Source: Acetobacter sp. (GTDB lineage Bacteria; Pseudomonadota; Alphaproteobacteria; Acetobacterales; Acetobacteraceae). Taken from it: a stretch of DNA of 64,000 nucleotides. The stretch lies in the NCBI RefSeq assembly GCF_022483985.1, contig NZ_JAKVME010000001.1:1488001-1552000 (forward strand). Reading direction: 5' to 3'. The notes under the pieces are model-generated. The model worked only from the letters and a program-made list of their open reading frames with translations, ran no database searches and was not told the origin of the DNA. A program made the translations under genes and the position numbers. Positions 42,639-54,658 of this stretch are shown piece by piece (position 1 is the stretch's first letter; every line of letters begins with the position of its first letter).

Positions 42639-44099
42639 TCAGAAACTGGTCGTCACATTGAGACCAAAGACCGCAGCGTCACGCACGCGCCTTGCTGTAG
42701 ATGCCTTGAGTATTCCTCCACCCACATGATGGATATATTGAAAATCGGGCTGCACGCTGATGCCGTTCCAGACCGGTGCCTGCCAGGTCAGTTCGACATG
42801 ATGCTCCGCCTGTAGAGGAAGAACGCCGTCCGCGCCCTCCCGCAGACTGTCCTGATTGAAACTCCAGGCGCGGTTTCCGGAATTGCTCATCCCCCATGCC
42901 AGTCCCAGCACATCCTGAGAACGCCATGGCACGATACCGTGGAACGTAAAACCCGCCTGAATACCAAAGGACAGACTGTTCTGTTTCCCGCCTGTCCCCA
43001 TGACTCTGGTAAAAATGCTGGCCGCCTTGGGCGCGTCTCCGTCCGGATTCCAGAACGTCTGGTCCACAATACCGTAGATCATCCAGTTGCCGTGATGCAT
43101 CAGGGGCTGGCCGTTTGAATCACTCGTCGCCAGAAGATGACCCCGCGTATCGTAACGACGATCCGGGAACGAACCGCTGTCATAGAAACCGCCCAGCTTC
43201 CACACACCGGGCAACGCGCCTGTCGGGGCGTCACTGAAAACAGCGGCATCAACGGAAAGATCCACCTCCGCCATGGCGAGAACGCCTGTCGAAAGGCTGA
43301 ACCGTGTGCCGGACGGGTTCATATCCAGCACGGATCGTTCACTGAAAAACGGACCTCCGGTCGGATTGTCGTCCATCACACCGACAAGAATGCTGACCGG
43401 ATAGGTTGGTATGATGCGGGCGCGGATACCCGGCACCGACAGCGGCCATGATGGCCCTCCTCCGTAGAGGTTTGCCGATGGCACGCCGGGCCAGCCGAAA
43501 TCAGCATTCAGGAACAGGGAGGCATTGTCACTGACAAGGAACTCCGTATCGGGATCAATCGCCCCAAGCCGGATATCAAGCCGGTTGTTCCAGAAGCCCT
43601 GACCATACCAGAGTTCGAACAGGCGGGTATTCCGGCCACCGGCATCATAACCGCTCAGCGTGTTGATCGCGCCGACGCGGTCAGCCGTAGCGGAACGCCC
43701 CCGAAGCTGGATGGCGCTGATGTTGAACAGCCCATCATGCCAGCCGAACAGAGGCGCCGTATCGAGGTTGAGAGTAGCGATTGTTGCGCCGTCATAGATC
43801 GCGCCACGCGAGAGGCCGCCGGAAGCGACACCCCATAGCTCCTCCACATCCTGAAGATGCAGGCGGACACCATGAGCCCTGAGCCGGGAGCGCGCGCCGA
43901 CGGGGTCGCCAAGCAGGGTTGTATCCCATCCCTGAGGCGTGCTGTCGGGGGCTGTGCTTGGAAAAGGAAGCGGAACACCGGAAGGAAGAACGTCGGTGAC
44001 CGGAGGATTGTCCGCTGCCAGTGCCGGAGCCGCCAGCCGGAAGGACAGACCTCCCAGAATGACGGCTCCGATAAGACGGGACAGAACGTCCCGTTTCAT
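42639..44099 (-). CDS. OprB-type outer-membrane porin
   Basis: A 486-aa porin with a signal peptide (MKRDVLSRLIGAVILGGLSF in parts, cleavage near ALAAD at about 30). The body matches carbohydrate-selective OprB porins: DTTLLGDPVGARSRLRAHGV, LHLQDVEELWGVASGGLSRGAIYDGATIATLNLDT in parts, FNISAIQLRG, FELWYGQGFWNNRLDIRLG, LFLNADFGWPGVP, GFTFHGIVP, ending in aromatic Phe (VTTSF). The start is ATG 44099, five bases after the phosphate transporter stop, so the two are one operon. That partner suggests that the porin may pass phosphate or a phosphorylated compound; this is inference. Confidence 0.9.
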   Translation of the reverse strand: MKRDVLSRLIGAVILGGLSFRLAAPALAADNPPVTDVLPSGVPLPFPSTAPDSTPQGWDTTLLGDPVGARSRLRAHGVRLHLQDVEELWGVASGGLSRGAIYDGATIATLNLDTAPLFGWHDGLFNISAIQLRGRSATADRVGAINTLSGYDAGGRNTRLFELWYGQGFWNNRLDIRLGAIDPDTEFLVSDNASLFLNADFGWPGVPSANLYGGGPSWPLSVPGIRARIIPTYPVSILVGVMDDNPTGGPFFSERSVLDMNPSGTRFSLSTGVLAMAEVDLSVDAAVFSDAPTGALPGVWKLGGFYDSGSFPDRRYDTRGHLLATSDSNGQPLMHHGNWMIYGIVDQTFWNPDGDAPKAASIFTRVMGTGGKQNSLSFGIQAGFTFHGIVPWRSQDVLGLAWGMSNSGNRAWSFNQDSLREGADGVLPLQAEHHVELTWQAPVWNGISVQPDFQYIHHVGGGILKASTARRVRDAAVFGLNVTTSF

Positions 44100-44104
44100 A
44101 CCAG

Positions 44105-45715
44105 TCAGAAAACCTGACGCAGCAGGATGTAGAGCACACCACTGATCATCATGGCTGCCGGCAGGGTGATGACCCATGCGAGCGCCATCGTCCTGAGGGT
44201 GGACCACTGGAGACCCGAGCCATTGGCAGCCATTGTTCCGGCGACACCACCGGAGAGGATGTGTGTTGTGGAAACCGGCATGCCGTATCCTTCGGCAAGG
44301 CCGATCGTGCCCATGGCGACGATCTCGGCGGCGGCGCCCTGAGCGTAGGTCAGGTGCGTCTTGCCGATTTTCTCACCGACAGTGATGACAATGCGCTTCC
44401 AGCCCACCATGGTTCCCAGACCAAGCGCAATGGCGACGGCGATCTTCACCCAGATCGGGATGAAGCGTGTGCCTTCGTTCAGCGCGGCCATGAACTTCTT
44501 GAAACGGCCATTCTCTTCAGCCGAGAAGGTGTCGCCAGCCTTCATGGTGCGGATGGCGTCAGACGTCAGATACATGTCCGTGCGGACGTTGGCGACCGAA
44601 GCGGACGGCATGCTCCGCAGTGAACCATAGCTTTTCACAGCCGAGGACACGGAGTCAGACAGGACCGAAAGCGCCGACCAGACCTGAGGACCAGACACAT
44701 TGCGATCACGCAGGGCGTCACTCACAATGTGACGGGCCTCTTCGATGCTTGGAGCAGGCGTTCCGTTAACATGCGAGCGGAAAGCCTCGGCAGCGTAATC
44801 AGCGGACTGCACGAAGCCCGGTGTCATGCTGTCAGGCATGGCGCGGTTGAGGGCATAAGCTGTCGGAGCCGCACCGATGAGGATCAGCATGATCAGGCCC
44901 ATGCCTTTCTGACCGTCGTTCCCACCATGAAAGAAGGACACGCCGGTGCAGGTGCCGATCAGCAGGCCACGGATCCACCACGGCGGCGGCTGGTCGCCCT
45001 TCGGGGCTTCGTAGAGTTTGCGGCTGCGGATGGTGAGTTTCATCAGAACCAGCAGGGCGGCCGACAGGGCGAAACCGCAGATCGGGCTGAACAGCAGGGA
45101 CTTGAAGACCTTGGTGACCTGTGCCCAGTCCACACCCTGCGTGGCAATGCCGTGAGGAGCCATAAGCTGGTTGGCGATACCGACGCCCATGATGGAGCCG
45201 ATCAGGGCATGGGAGGAGGAGTTCGGGATACCCATCGCCCATGTCGCCAGATTCCAGATGATCGCCGCGAGCAGAAGCGCGAAGATCATGGCGTGACCCG
45301 CGCCGCTTCCGACCTGAAGGATCAGTTCGACTGGCAGCAGGGAGACGATGCTGTAGGCGACCGCGCCGGAGGAGACGAGAACACCGAGCAGGTTCCACAT
45401 GCCGGACCAGACGACGGCGACCAGAGGCGGCAGGCTGTTGGTGTAAATGACAGTCGCGACGGCGTTTGCCGTGTCGTGAAAGCCGTTGACGAATTCAAAC
45501 CCGAGGGCGATGAGCAGAGCAAGGCCCAGCAGGACGAATGCGCCAATGGCTACGCCCTGACCACCTGCGGTATGAAGATCCGATAGAACGCTGTAACCCA
45601 CGAACCCCAGGGCAACGAAAACGATACCCTGAAAGAACATCCGGAAAGCGGGGTGTTCTCCTCCCCGCATATCCGGCCGTCCTGCGGGGATGGCATCGGC
45701 TGTTGTATCTGACAT
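44105..45715 (-). CDS. pitA: PiT-family inorganic phosphate transporter
   Basis: A 536-aa inner-membrane carrier that co-transports metal-phosphate with protons. The N-terminal signature GFEFVNGFHDTANAVATVIY and the C-terminal GMPVSTTHILSGG are present, and the second NDG motif is in GGNDGQKGMGLIM. About ten transmembrane helices flank a long cytoplasmic loop (about 300-420) rich in helices. The start is ATG 45715; a GTG at 45727 is also in frame. A candidate PHO box lies 64 bases upstream and the porin follows by five bases. Confidence 0.94.
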   Translation of the reverse strand: MSDTTADAIPAGRPDMRGGEHPAFRMFFQGIVFVALGFVGYSVLSDLHTAGGQGVAIGAFVLLGLALLIALGFEFVNGFHDTANAVATVIYTNSLPPLVAVVWSGMWNLLGVLVSSGAVAYSIVSLLPVELILQVGSGAGHAMIFALLLAAIIWNLATWAMGIPNSSSHALIGSIMGVGIANQLMAPHGIATQGVDWAQVTKVFKSLLFSPICGFALSAALLVLMKLTIRSRKLYEAPKGDQPPPWWIRGLLIGTCTGVSFFHGGNDGQKGMGLIMLILIGAAPTAYALNRAMPDSMTPGFVQSADYAAEAFRSHVNGTPAPSIEEARHIVSDALRDRNVSGPQVWSALSVLSDSVSSAVKSYGSLRSMPSASVANVRTDMYLTSDAIRTMKAGDTFSAEENGRFKKFMAALNEGTRFIPIWVKIAVAIALGLGTMVGWKRIVITVGEKIGKTHLTYAQGAAAEIVAMGTIGLAEGYGMPVSTTHILSGGVAGTMAANGSGLQWSTLRTMALAWVITLPAAMMISGVLYILLRQVF

Positions 45716-45778
45716 GTATTTAACCACTCAGTAAGGAAACCTGAAGCCCTTCTAGCCAACCCGTCCCTGAAAGATTCA

Positions 45779-45796
45779 GTGATAGTTTTGTGACAG
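45779..45796 (-). promoter_or_regulatory. Candidate PHO box upstream of the phosphate transporter
   Basis: On the minus strand CTGTCAC-AAAA-CTATCAC, that is two 7-bp repeats with 4-bp spacing, close to the consensus CTGTCAT-n4-CTGTCAT (mismatches at the end positions and one in the second repeat). The place and spacing fit PhoB control of the PiT-porin operon. The gene upstream on the plus strand (MOSC) starts 40 bases away and might also be affected. Confidence 0.55.
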
Positions 45797-45836
45797 GCCT
45801 GTTCGTTTCACTTCTGAAATTTGTTGAAAGTGTCTC

Positions 45837-46670
45837 ATGCGACTGTTTCTGCACTCTCTTCACATTCATCCCGTGAAAAGCCTGCACGGTCTTTCAATGC
45901 AGGAGCTTCTGCTCTGTCCGTGGGGACCGGACAAGGATCGCCGCTGGATGATCGTTGATCACGAGGGACAGTTCGTCACCCAACGCAGATATCCGGTGAT
46001 GGCGACAATAAATGTCTCGATCACGACGGAAGGTCTGCGGCTCACGCACAACGGCCAGCCGGATTTGAGGGTCAGACGCCCCACTGGAGAGGCTCGCCCC
46101 GTCACGGTATGGAAAGACACGGTTCAGGCTCTTGATGCGGGTGATGACGCCGCCCTGTGGGTCTCCGGGATCATCGGCATGCCCTGTCGTCTGGTCTACA
46201 TGCCCTGCCCCGAGAGCGACCGCCGCCGCCAGTGGGATGACCGTGTTTTTACAAACTCTTTCTCGGATGGCTTTCCGGTACTGATCACGACGCTTGCCTC
46301 ACTGAACGATTTGAACAACCGTCTGGACGCTCCCGTCCCGATGGACCGTTTTCGTCCCAATCTCGTCGTGTCCGGCGCAGAAGCGTGGGAAGAAGACAGA
46401 TGGGCAAGGATACGGATTGGCGGCGCGGAACTGAGTCTGGTGAAACCCTGCTCCCGCTGTGTGATGACCACCGTGGATCAGGACACAGGCCTCATCCCCG
46501 ACCGGAAAGAACCCTTGGCTACTCTGGCACGGTTCAGAAAACAGGAAGGGGGCGTGATGTTCGGCCAGAATGCGCTCGTGGAGCGCACAGGGCGGGTTTC
46601 TGTCGGTGAAGAGGTGGAAATTCTTGAGTTCAGGCCAGCAACGGTGGAGCGGTCAGACTCTCTTGAATGA
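45837..46670 (+). CDS. MOSC-domain protein (YcbX-like, molybdenum cofactor sulfurase C-terminal type)
   Basis: A 277-aa protein with an N-terminal MOSC_N beta-barrel domain (about 1-95: LHSLHIHPVKSLHGLSM, RRWMIVDHEGQFVTQR) and a MOSC domain (about 110-265) including RFRPNLVVSGAEAWEEDRW and the conserved cysteine region KPCSRCVMTTVDQDTG. Relatives such as YcbX/mARC bind molybdenum cofactor and reduce N-hydroxylated compounds. No [2Fe-2S] ferredoxin domain is fused, unlike YcbX. Single gene, divergent to the phosphate transporter. Confidence 0.9.
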   Translation: MRLFLHSLHIHPVKSLHGLSMQELLLCPWGPDKDRRWMIVDHEGQFVTQRRYPVMATINVSITTEGLRLTHNGQPDLRVRRPTGEARPVTVWKDTVQALDAGDDAALWVSGIIGMPCRLVYMPCPESDRRRQWDDRVFTNSFSDGFPVLITTLASLNDLNNRLDAPVPMDRFRPNLVVSGAEAWEEDRWARIRIGGAELSLVKPCSRCVMTTVDQDTGLIPDRKEPLATLARFRKQEGGVMFGQNALVERTGRVSVGEEVEILEFRPATVERSDSLE

Positions 46671-46680
46671 CGCAGGCGTT

Positions 46681-46773
46681 TCCCTGAACTCCATACGGGA
46701 ACGGCCCCAAGTCCGTTGTAAACAAACGGTTTCCAGAGACGCCCCTTTTGGCAGGAGCTCGGGGTAGCGTCCC
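46681..46773 (-). repeat. Dispersed GC-rich repeat, copy B
   Basis: On the minus strand the blocks read GGGACGCTACCCCGAGC, then CCAAAAGGGGCGTCTCTGG, then AAACCGTTTGTTTAC. The same blocks occur in copies A and C, in a degenerate form. It lies just after the trpE 3' end, and a poly-A/T-rich stretch (46845-46865) adjoins it. Confidence 0.55.
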
Positions 46774-46886
46774 GTAAGTCTTTCCAACAGGAAGAGACAC
46801 GCAAGACCGTTAATACCACCTGCACCCAAAAGACGTTTTTCTGAAGCTTTTTTCAAAAACTTTTGGAAACAGCTCCTGCAACCCTC

Positions 46887-48413
46887 TCAGCCGCGCATCG
46901 CCATCCGCACGGCATCTTCCGCCGCACGAAACAACGCCCGCGCCTTGTGCTTCGTTTCCGCACATTCCAGTGACGGCACACTGTCGGCTACAACGCCACA
47001 CCCTGCCTGCACATACATCATGCCATCCTTCACGACCGCCATACGCAGACCGATGCAGGTATCCATGTCGCCGCCCGCGCCGAAATAACCGATACATCCG
47101 GCATAGGTCGCACGGCGGGTCCGCTCGACCTCGTCGATGATCTCCATCGCACGGATCTTTGGCGCGCCCGTGAGCGTACCAGCCGGGAATGCGGCGACAA
47201 GAGCGTCGAGCGCGTCCAGTTCCGGCTTGAGCATACCTTCGACGTTCGAGGAAATATGCATGACATGGCTGAAGCGTTCGATGATGAACTTCTCGGTCAC
47301 CTTGACCGACCCGGTAATGCTGACGCGGCCGACATCGTTTCGGCCAAGGTCGATCAGCATGAGATGCTCGGCCCGTTCCTTTTCGTCAGCCAGCAGTTCT
47401 TCCTCAAGGCGCTTGTCCTCCTCCGCATCCGCGCCACGCGGACGCGTTCCGGCCAGCGGACGCACCGTCATCTTGCCGTCACGCAGACGCACAAGGATTT
47501 CCGGTGACGATCCGACCAGAGAGAAGCCACCGAGGTTCAGATGGAACAGGAATGGCGCGGGGTTGATCCGGCGCAGGGAACGATAGAGCGCGAGCGAGGA
47601 CAGACCGAACGGTGTTGAGAAACGCTGGCTGGGGACAACCTGAAACGCGTCTCCAGCGGCGATATAGTCCTGAATACGCCTGACCACATCTTCAAATTCC
47701 GCTTCCGTATAGGTGGAATGCGGCGGCTCAAGAGCCTCAACTGCCGACTCCTGCGGCACGGTCAGCGGTGCGGCAAGACAGGCCTGCGCCTCCTGAATCA
47801 ACCGCGTGGCCCGATCAAAGGCCATGTCCGGCTGATCATCCGCACGAGGCCGGATCGGAGCCGCAAGAATCAGTTCATCCGTCACCGTGTCGAAAATGAC
47901 GAACAGGCCGGGACGCATGAGAATGGCTTCGGGCAGACCGAGGTCATCCACCGGCGCATTCGGCAGACGCTCCATCTGGCGCACCATATCATAACCCAGA
48001 TAACCGAAGACTCCCGCCGTCATGGGCGGAAGGCTGTCATCGAGTTGCAGGCGGCTTTCGTTGATCAGCTTGCGCAGACTCTCCAGCGGCGCTTCGTCCA
48101 AAGACACGTAAGCCTCGGCGTCGGTCATCGCATTCCGGTTGACCGCTGCTTTGCCGTCATGACAGCGCCACAGCAGATCCGGCTTCAGGGCGATGACGGA
48201 GTAGCGGCCCCGGCTCGCGCCGCCTTCAACGGATTCCAGCAGCAGCGTGTTCCGTCCGTCCGAACCGTTCATGGCCGCAAGTCGCATATAGGCGGCGACC
48301 GGTGTCAGCAGATCGGCAGCATCCACAGCGAAAACGACGCTGCTGTCTCCACGTTCCCATGCGGCTGCACAGGCCGCACGGGAGGGAGAATCAAGAGTGG
48401 CGAGCCGCATCAC
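46887..48413 (-). CDS. trpE: Anthranilate synthase component I TrpE
   Basis: A 508-aa enzyme that converts chorismate and ammonia (from TrpG) to anthranilate, the first step to tryptophan. The tryptophan-feedback motif LLLES is at 57-61, followed by SRGRYS (68-72). The chorismate-binding domain (about 230-495) has PSQRFSTPF, SSPEILVRLRDGKMTVRPLAGTRPRG in parts, LIDLGRNDVGRV, TLTGAPKIRAMEIIDE and GCIGYFG. Its start overlaps the upstream ppiD stop. No trpG, trpD or trpC follows, so the usual operon is interrupted here. ATG 48410 is an alternative start. Confidence 0.95.
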   Translation of the reverse strand: MMRLATLDSPSRAACAAAWERGDSSVVFAVDAADLLTPVAAYMRLAAMNGSDGRNTLLLESVEGGASRGRYSVIALKPDLLWRCHDGKAAVNRNAMTDAEAYVSLDEAPLESLRKLINESRLQLDDSLPPMTAGVFGYLGYDMVRQMERLPNAPVDDLGLPEAILMRPGLFVIFDTVTDELILAAPIRPRADDQPDMAFDRATRLIQEAQACLAAPLTVPQESAVEALEPPHSTYTEAEFEDVVRRIQDYIAAGDAFQVVPSQRFSTPFGLSSLALYRSLRRINPAPFLFHLNLGGFSLVGSSPEILVRLRDGKMTVRPLAGTRPRGADAEEDKRLEEELLADEKERAEHLMLIDLGRNDVGRVSITGSVKVTEKFIIERFSHVMHISSNVEGMLKPELDALDALVAAFPAGTLTGAPKIRAMEIIDEVERTRRATYAGCIGYFGAGGDMDTCIGLRMAVVKDGMMYVQAGCGVVADSVPSLECAETKHKARALFRAAEDAVRMAMRG

Positions 48414-50353
48414 GAACCATCTCCAAAGCCAGCCTCGCTCATGGCAGCACGAACACCGGCTGCGATGATCTTCGGCTTGTAACGCTCACCAAGACTCTGG
48501 ATGAATGCCGCCGTCATGTCGGATGACAGGGACTCAGTCATGCCATCCCGCACACGACCGATGCCGATTGCATCGGACTTCGGATCAGGGTGCCGCACGG
48601 CGGTCACTGTTGCGACCAGAAAGCCCTTATCGTCTTCGACCATGACACTCCGGCCGACAGGCATCCTAAGAGCGATGCCCATCAGGTCACGCGGCAGGGT
48701 TTCGACAGGACGGGCACGCGACACCATCACGTCCTTCTGAAGATCGCTACCTGTGGGGGCGACTGCTGACACACCGCCCTTCTGACCGGCTGCAACATAA
48801 AGCGCTGTGGCGGCCTGATCGGCTTCGTGATGACGCGCTTCCTCTTTCCATGCCGCCAGAACCTGGTCCTTCACGGCGTCATAGGGCTGCGGCTGGCTTG
48901 GCGTGACGTCATCGACGGAGACAGCATACCAGCCAAGGGAGTCAGACGGCTTGCCCTGCTGCGACGGCCCCTTCGCTTCGATCAACTGGGACGCAGCCCC
49001 TTTGGCCTGCTCGAACACCCGTGCGACAATGGCGTCACGCAGAGCGCCCGATGCCGGTAGCGGCGCAGGCGTGCCGTCCTTCGTCATACCCTTTGCATCC
49101 AGAAAACCCGCTGCCGGAGCAGCGCCCAGATCGGCAGGAATGGAGTCCATCCCGCCCCCGGCCAGCGCATCCTGAAGTTTCGGCACGCTGGCGCTGACCA
49201 TCGCCGGTCCCTTCGCCTTCGCGATTTCATCACGAAGCGTCGACTTCGCCGCGTCAAAGTTTTCGGCATGCGGAGGCGTCGTTCTGGTTACGCGGAAGAC
49301 AATCCATCCGGTATCGGTCTTTTCCGGTCCCTGAACGCTGCCCTGCTCCGCACCGAAAACCAGCTTCTGGAGCGTGGCGGAAGGCAGAACGCTCGGGCGG
49401 GCGTCATTGAATTCAACCGCCGCGCTGTTCTTTGCCGACACCTGAATCTGGTTCCAGTCGGCCCCGCCTTTCCAGAGCGTCGCCACAGCCTGTGCGGCGG
49501 CCTGATCGGACGATGTCACAAGCTGGACGCTGCGCAACTCAGGCTGGTTGAAGCGCTCTTTCTGCGCGTCATAGAGCTGATGCAGTTTCTCATCCGTCGC
49601 GGGCGACTGGTTGGCGACAGTCTCCGGCGACAGCACCACGATGCGCGCATGACGGTATTCCGGACTACGGAACATCCACGGATGGTTGTCGTAGAAGCGT
49701 TTCAGGGTCGCCTCGTCCGGCGTGGCAGGGTCGGCCTGTGAGGCGAAAGGAACACGCAGCACGTCGAGCACATGCGTCTCCGTCTCGAAACCATAGGTGT
49801 GATCGACCACCAGATCAGACACATGCGCGCCCGTGGACAGGGGCTCCATCACGGCGCGGGCGGTCAGATCGTCACGCACCAGTCCGATCAGGCGCTGTTC
49901 GGTCATACCGGCATTGGCCATGGCCGCGTTGAATTTCTGGCGGTCGAACTGGCCGTTCTTGCCCTGAAAATAGGGCATGGCGAAAATCTCGTCCCGCACG
50001 GCGCTGTCCGGCACGTGGATACCGTAATTTTTCGCCGCCTCCAGAATCTGCGCCTGCCCGACCAGCCGCTGGAGAATCTCGTTGGCCATCGGCTGACGGA
50101 CGTTGGCGGGAATGTGCGCCACATCCGGCATACCCATCTGCTGGGCGATGCGCGGCATCTCCGCCTGCAGGGCCGCCGCGAAGTCACGGGTGGTGATCTT
50201 CTGGGAGCCGACTTTCGCCACGATGGTCGGATCGTCCGCCATATTGGTCAGGACGTCGCCCACTCCCCAGCCCACGAAGGCCAGAAAGATGACGATGGCG
50301 AGGACACGACCCAGCCAGGATTCAACGACAAAGCGGCGGAGGAAGGAAATCAT
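48410..50353 (-). CDS. ppiD: SurA N-terminal/PpiD-like periplasmic peptidyl-prolyl isomerase
   Basis: A 647-aa membrane-anchored chaperone for newly exported proteins. A single N-terminal anchor (about 15-36: LGRVLAIVIFLAFVGWGVGDVL) is followed by a SurA_N domain (about 40-190: IVAKVGSQKITTRDFAAALQAEMPR in parts), then a parvulin-like rotamase region (about 250-390, with a degenerate active site) and a helical C-terminus. The start is ATG 50353, with AAGGAAG upstream; an earlier ATG would lie at 50407. It overlaps trpE by four bases, a pairing widely seen in alphaproteobacteria. Confidence 0.93.
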   Translation of the reverse strand: MISFLRRFVVESWLGRVLAIVIFLAFVGWGVGDVLTNMADDPTIVAKVGSQKITTRDFAAALQAEMPRIAQQMGMPDVAHIPANVRQPMANEILQRLVGQAQILEAAKNYGIHVPDSAVRDEIFAMPYFQGKNGQFDRQKFNAAMANAGMTEQRLIGLVRDDLTARAVMEPLSTGAHVSDLVVDHTYGFETETHVLDVLRVPFASQADPATPDEATLKRFYDNHPWMFRSPEYRHARIVVLSPETVANQSPATDEKLHQLYDAQKERFNQPELRSVQLVTSSDQAAAQAVATLWKGGADWNQIQVSAKNSAAVEFNDARPSVLPSATLQKLVFGAEQGSVQGPEKTDTGWIVFRVTRTTPPHAENFDAAKSTLRDEIAKAKGPAMVSASVPKLQDALAGGGMDSIPADLGAAPAAGFLDAKGMTKDGTPAPLPASGALRDAIVARVFEQAKGAASQLIEAKGPSQQGKPSDSLGWYAVSVDDVTPSQPQPYDAVKDQVLAAWKEEARHHEADQAATALYVAAGQKGGVSAVAPTGSDLQKDVMVSRARPVETLPRDLMGIALRMPVGRSVMVEDDKGFLVATVTAVRHPDPKSDAIGIGRVRDGMTESLSSDMTAAFIQSLGERYKPKIIAAGVRAAMSEAGFGDGS

Positions 50354-50611
50354 GCAGTCACGGGTCCGCGAAGAAGGCAGAATATGGATGACGGCCAAAC
50401 ACCGCATCCGGGCGGGGCACCATATTCATCCTGCTCCGTCTTGACCAGAACCGGGGTCGGTCCCCTGACAGAATGGACTGCTTCTTGCATGGCCGGACCC
50501 CGATAGGGTAGCCATGCACCCCAACAGGTGGGAGCAGTCCCACATTGACCCGCAGAGGCCGGACCAGCGTCGCCAGACGTTCTGACCGAATCTCACAGGA
50601 GAGACGTTCCG

Positions 50612-51361
50612 ATGAGCACACCCATCATTGTCGGCAACTGGAAGATGAACGGCCTGAGCGCCGACTCCGTCGATCGCGTGAAGCAGATCACCGCCAGCCT
50701 GACGGCAGAGCCTGTTCCGGGTGTGGACGTCGTGGTGTGCCCGCCCTTCACTTACCTGTCTCTCGTTCACCAGACACTGGACGGCTCGACTGTCGCTCTG
50801 GGCGCACAGGACTGTCACAAGAATGACAAGGGCGCTCATACGGGTGACATCGCACCGTCCATGCTGAAGGATGTCGGGGCGTCACACGTCATTCTCGGCC
50901 ATTCCGAACGTCGTCGTGATCATGGCGAGGTGGATGAGACGGTCCGTGAAAAGACCGTCGCGGCCACGAAAGCGGGTCTGACACCCATCGTCTGCATCGG
51001 CGAGACGGAAGATCAGCGCCAGTCCGGGCAGACGGAAGACACGCTCGGCTGGCAGATCAAGGGTTCCCTGCCCGACGGTTTCACCGGCATCGTGGCCTAT
51101 GAGCCGGTCTGGGCCATCGGCACGGGTCTCGCCGCCACATCGGAAGACATCAAGGCGACCGTCGCCTTCATCCGTGCGGAGCTGGTGCGTCAGTTCGGCG
51201 ATGCTGGCAAATCCCTGCGGATTCTGTATGGTGGCTCCGTGGATGCGGGCAACGCCGCCTCGATCCTCTCCATCCCGGATGTGGCCGGTGCTCTGGTCGG
51301 AGGCGCCAGCCTGAAGCCGGACGCTTTCCTGTCCATCATTCGCGCCGTTCCCGCGAACTGA
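50612..51361 (+). CDS. tpiA: Triosephosphate isomerase TpiA
   Basis: A 249-aa TIM-barrel enzyme interconverting glyceraldehyde-3-phosphate and dihydroxyacetone phosphate. NWKMNG has Asn9 and Lys11, the electrophile His97 is in LGHSERR, and the base Glu164 in AYEPVWAIGTG, with the phosphate loop GGSVDAGN and GALVGGASL. The ribosome binding site CAGGAGAG precedes ATG 50612. It starts the series tpiA-secG-pyrG-kdsA on the plus strand and diverges from ppiD. Confidence 0.98.
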   Translation: MSTPIIVGNWKMNGLSADSVDRVKQITASLTAEPVPGVDVVVCPPFTYLSLVHQTLDGSTVALGAQDCHKNDKGAHTGDIAPSMLKDVGASHVILGHSERRRDHGEVDETVREKTVAATKAGLTPIVCIGETEDQRQSGQTEDTLGWQIKGSLPDGFTGIVAYEPVWAIGTGLAATSEDIKATVAFIRAELVRQFGDAGKSLRILYGGSVDAGNAASILSIPDVAGALVGGASLKPDAFLSIIRAVPAN

Positions 51362-51411
51362 AACCTTTCTGTTTCAGACGCGACCTTTCTGACCTCTCGA
51401 CCGGATAGTCC

Positions 51412-51768
51412 ATGACCACCGCCCTGCTGATCCTTCATCTTATTGTCACCGTCGCCCTGATTGCTGTCGTGCTGATCCAGCGCAGCGAGGGAGGCGGTCT
51501 CGGCATCGGCTCGTCACAGGGCATGGGAGCTTTCATGTCCGGTCGCGGCACGGCGAATCTGCTGACCCGCACCACCGCAGGGCTGGCGACGGCGTTCATG
51601 CTGCTGTCCCTTCTGCTCGCCGTGATGAACCGTGGCGCTGTGTCCGGTGGCGGCAGCCATGACATTCTGGCTGCTCCGCCGCCTGTGGCATCGACTGCAC
51701 CCGCGGCAACCGCACCAGCCCAGCAGACACAGCCTGTGGATGCTGAGGGAACCACCCAGCACCCGTAA
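51412..51768 (+). CDS. secG: Preprotein translocase subunit SecG
   Basis: A 118-aa SecYEG subunit with two membrane helices (about 4-22 and 56-74) linked by the conserved QRSEGGGLGIGSSQGMGAFMSGRGTANLLTRTTA region (in parts). A Pro/Ala/Gln-rich tail follows. It lies 50 bases after tpiA, in the usual alphaproteobacterial order; secA is also in this window. Confidence 0.94.
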   Translation: MTTALLILHLIVTVALIAVVLIQRSEGGGLGIGSSQGMGAFMSGRGTANLLTRTTAGLATAFMLLSLLLAVMNRGAVSGGGSHDILAAPPPVASTAPAATAPAQQTQPVDAEGTTQHP

Positions 51769-51800
51769 CAGTCGGCCTTTTATGGTGTGGTTTCAGACGA

Positions 51801-51830
51801 AGCGCAGGAGTCCTCCTCTGCGCTTTTGTT
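51801..51830 (+). terminator. Intrinsic terminator after secG
   Basis: A stem AGCGCAG / CTGCGCT followed by TTTGTTTTG lies about 30 bases after the secG stop. It separates the tpiA-secG unit from pyrG; the 51769-52101 gap otherwise shows no gene, and TCCGGAG at 52019-52024 and GGAGAC at 52090 precede pyrG. Confidence 0.7.
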
Positions 51831-51906
51831 TTGACCGCCGCGATGCACTCTGGCTGTTCTCCGAATCATACAGAGAGACCCTGTTCCGCTGATCTCGGTT
51901 TGCTAA

Positions 51907-54569
<2,663 letters not shown>

Positions 54570-54598
54570 TGCTGGCTCCTGAGGCCAAGGCGGTATTA

Positions 54599-54645
54599 GA
54601 GCAACATCCGATCAGGCGGAATCGTCTGGTCGGATAAAGTTGCTC
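54599..54645. repeat. Palindromic element 1 downstream of kdsA
   Basis: The outer arms GAGCAAC / GTTGCTC enclose ATCCGA / TCGGAT and further pairing. Such paired palindromes are a frequent intergenic element in alphaproteobacteria. Confidence 0.6.
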
Positions 54646-54658
54646 GATAAGCAACGAG

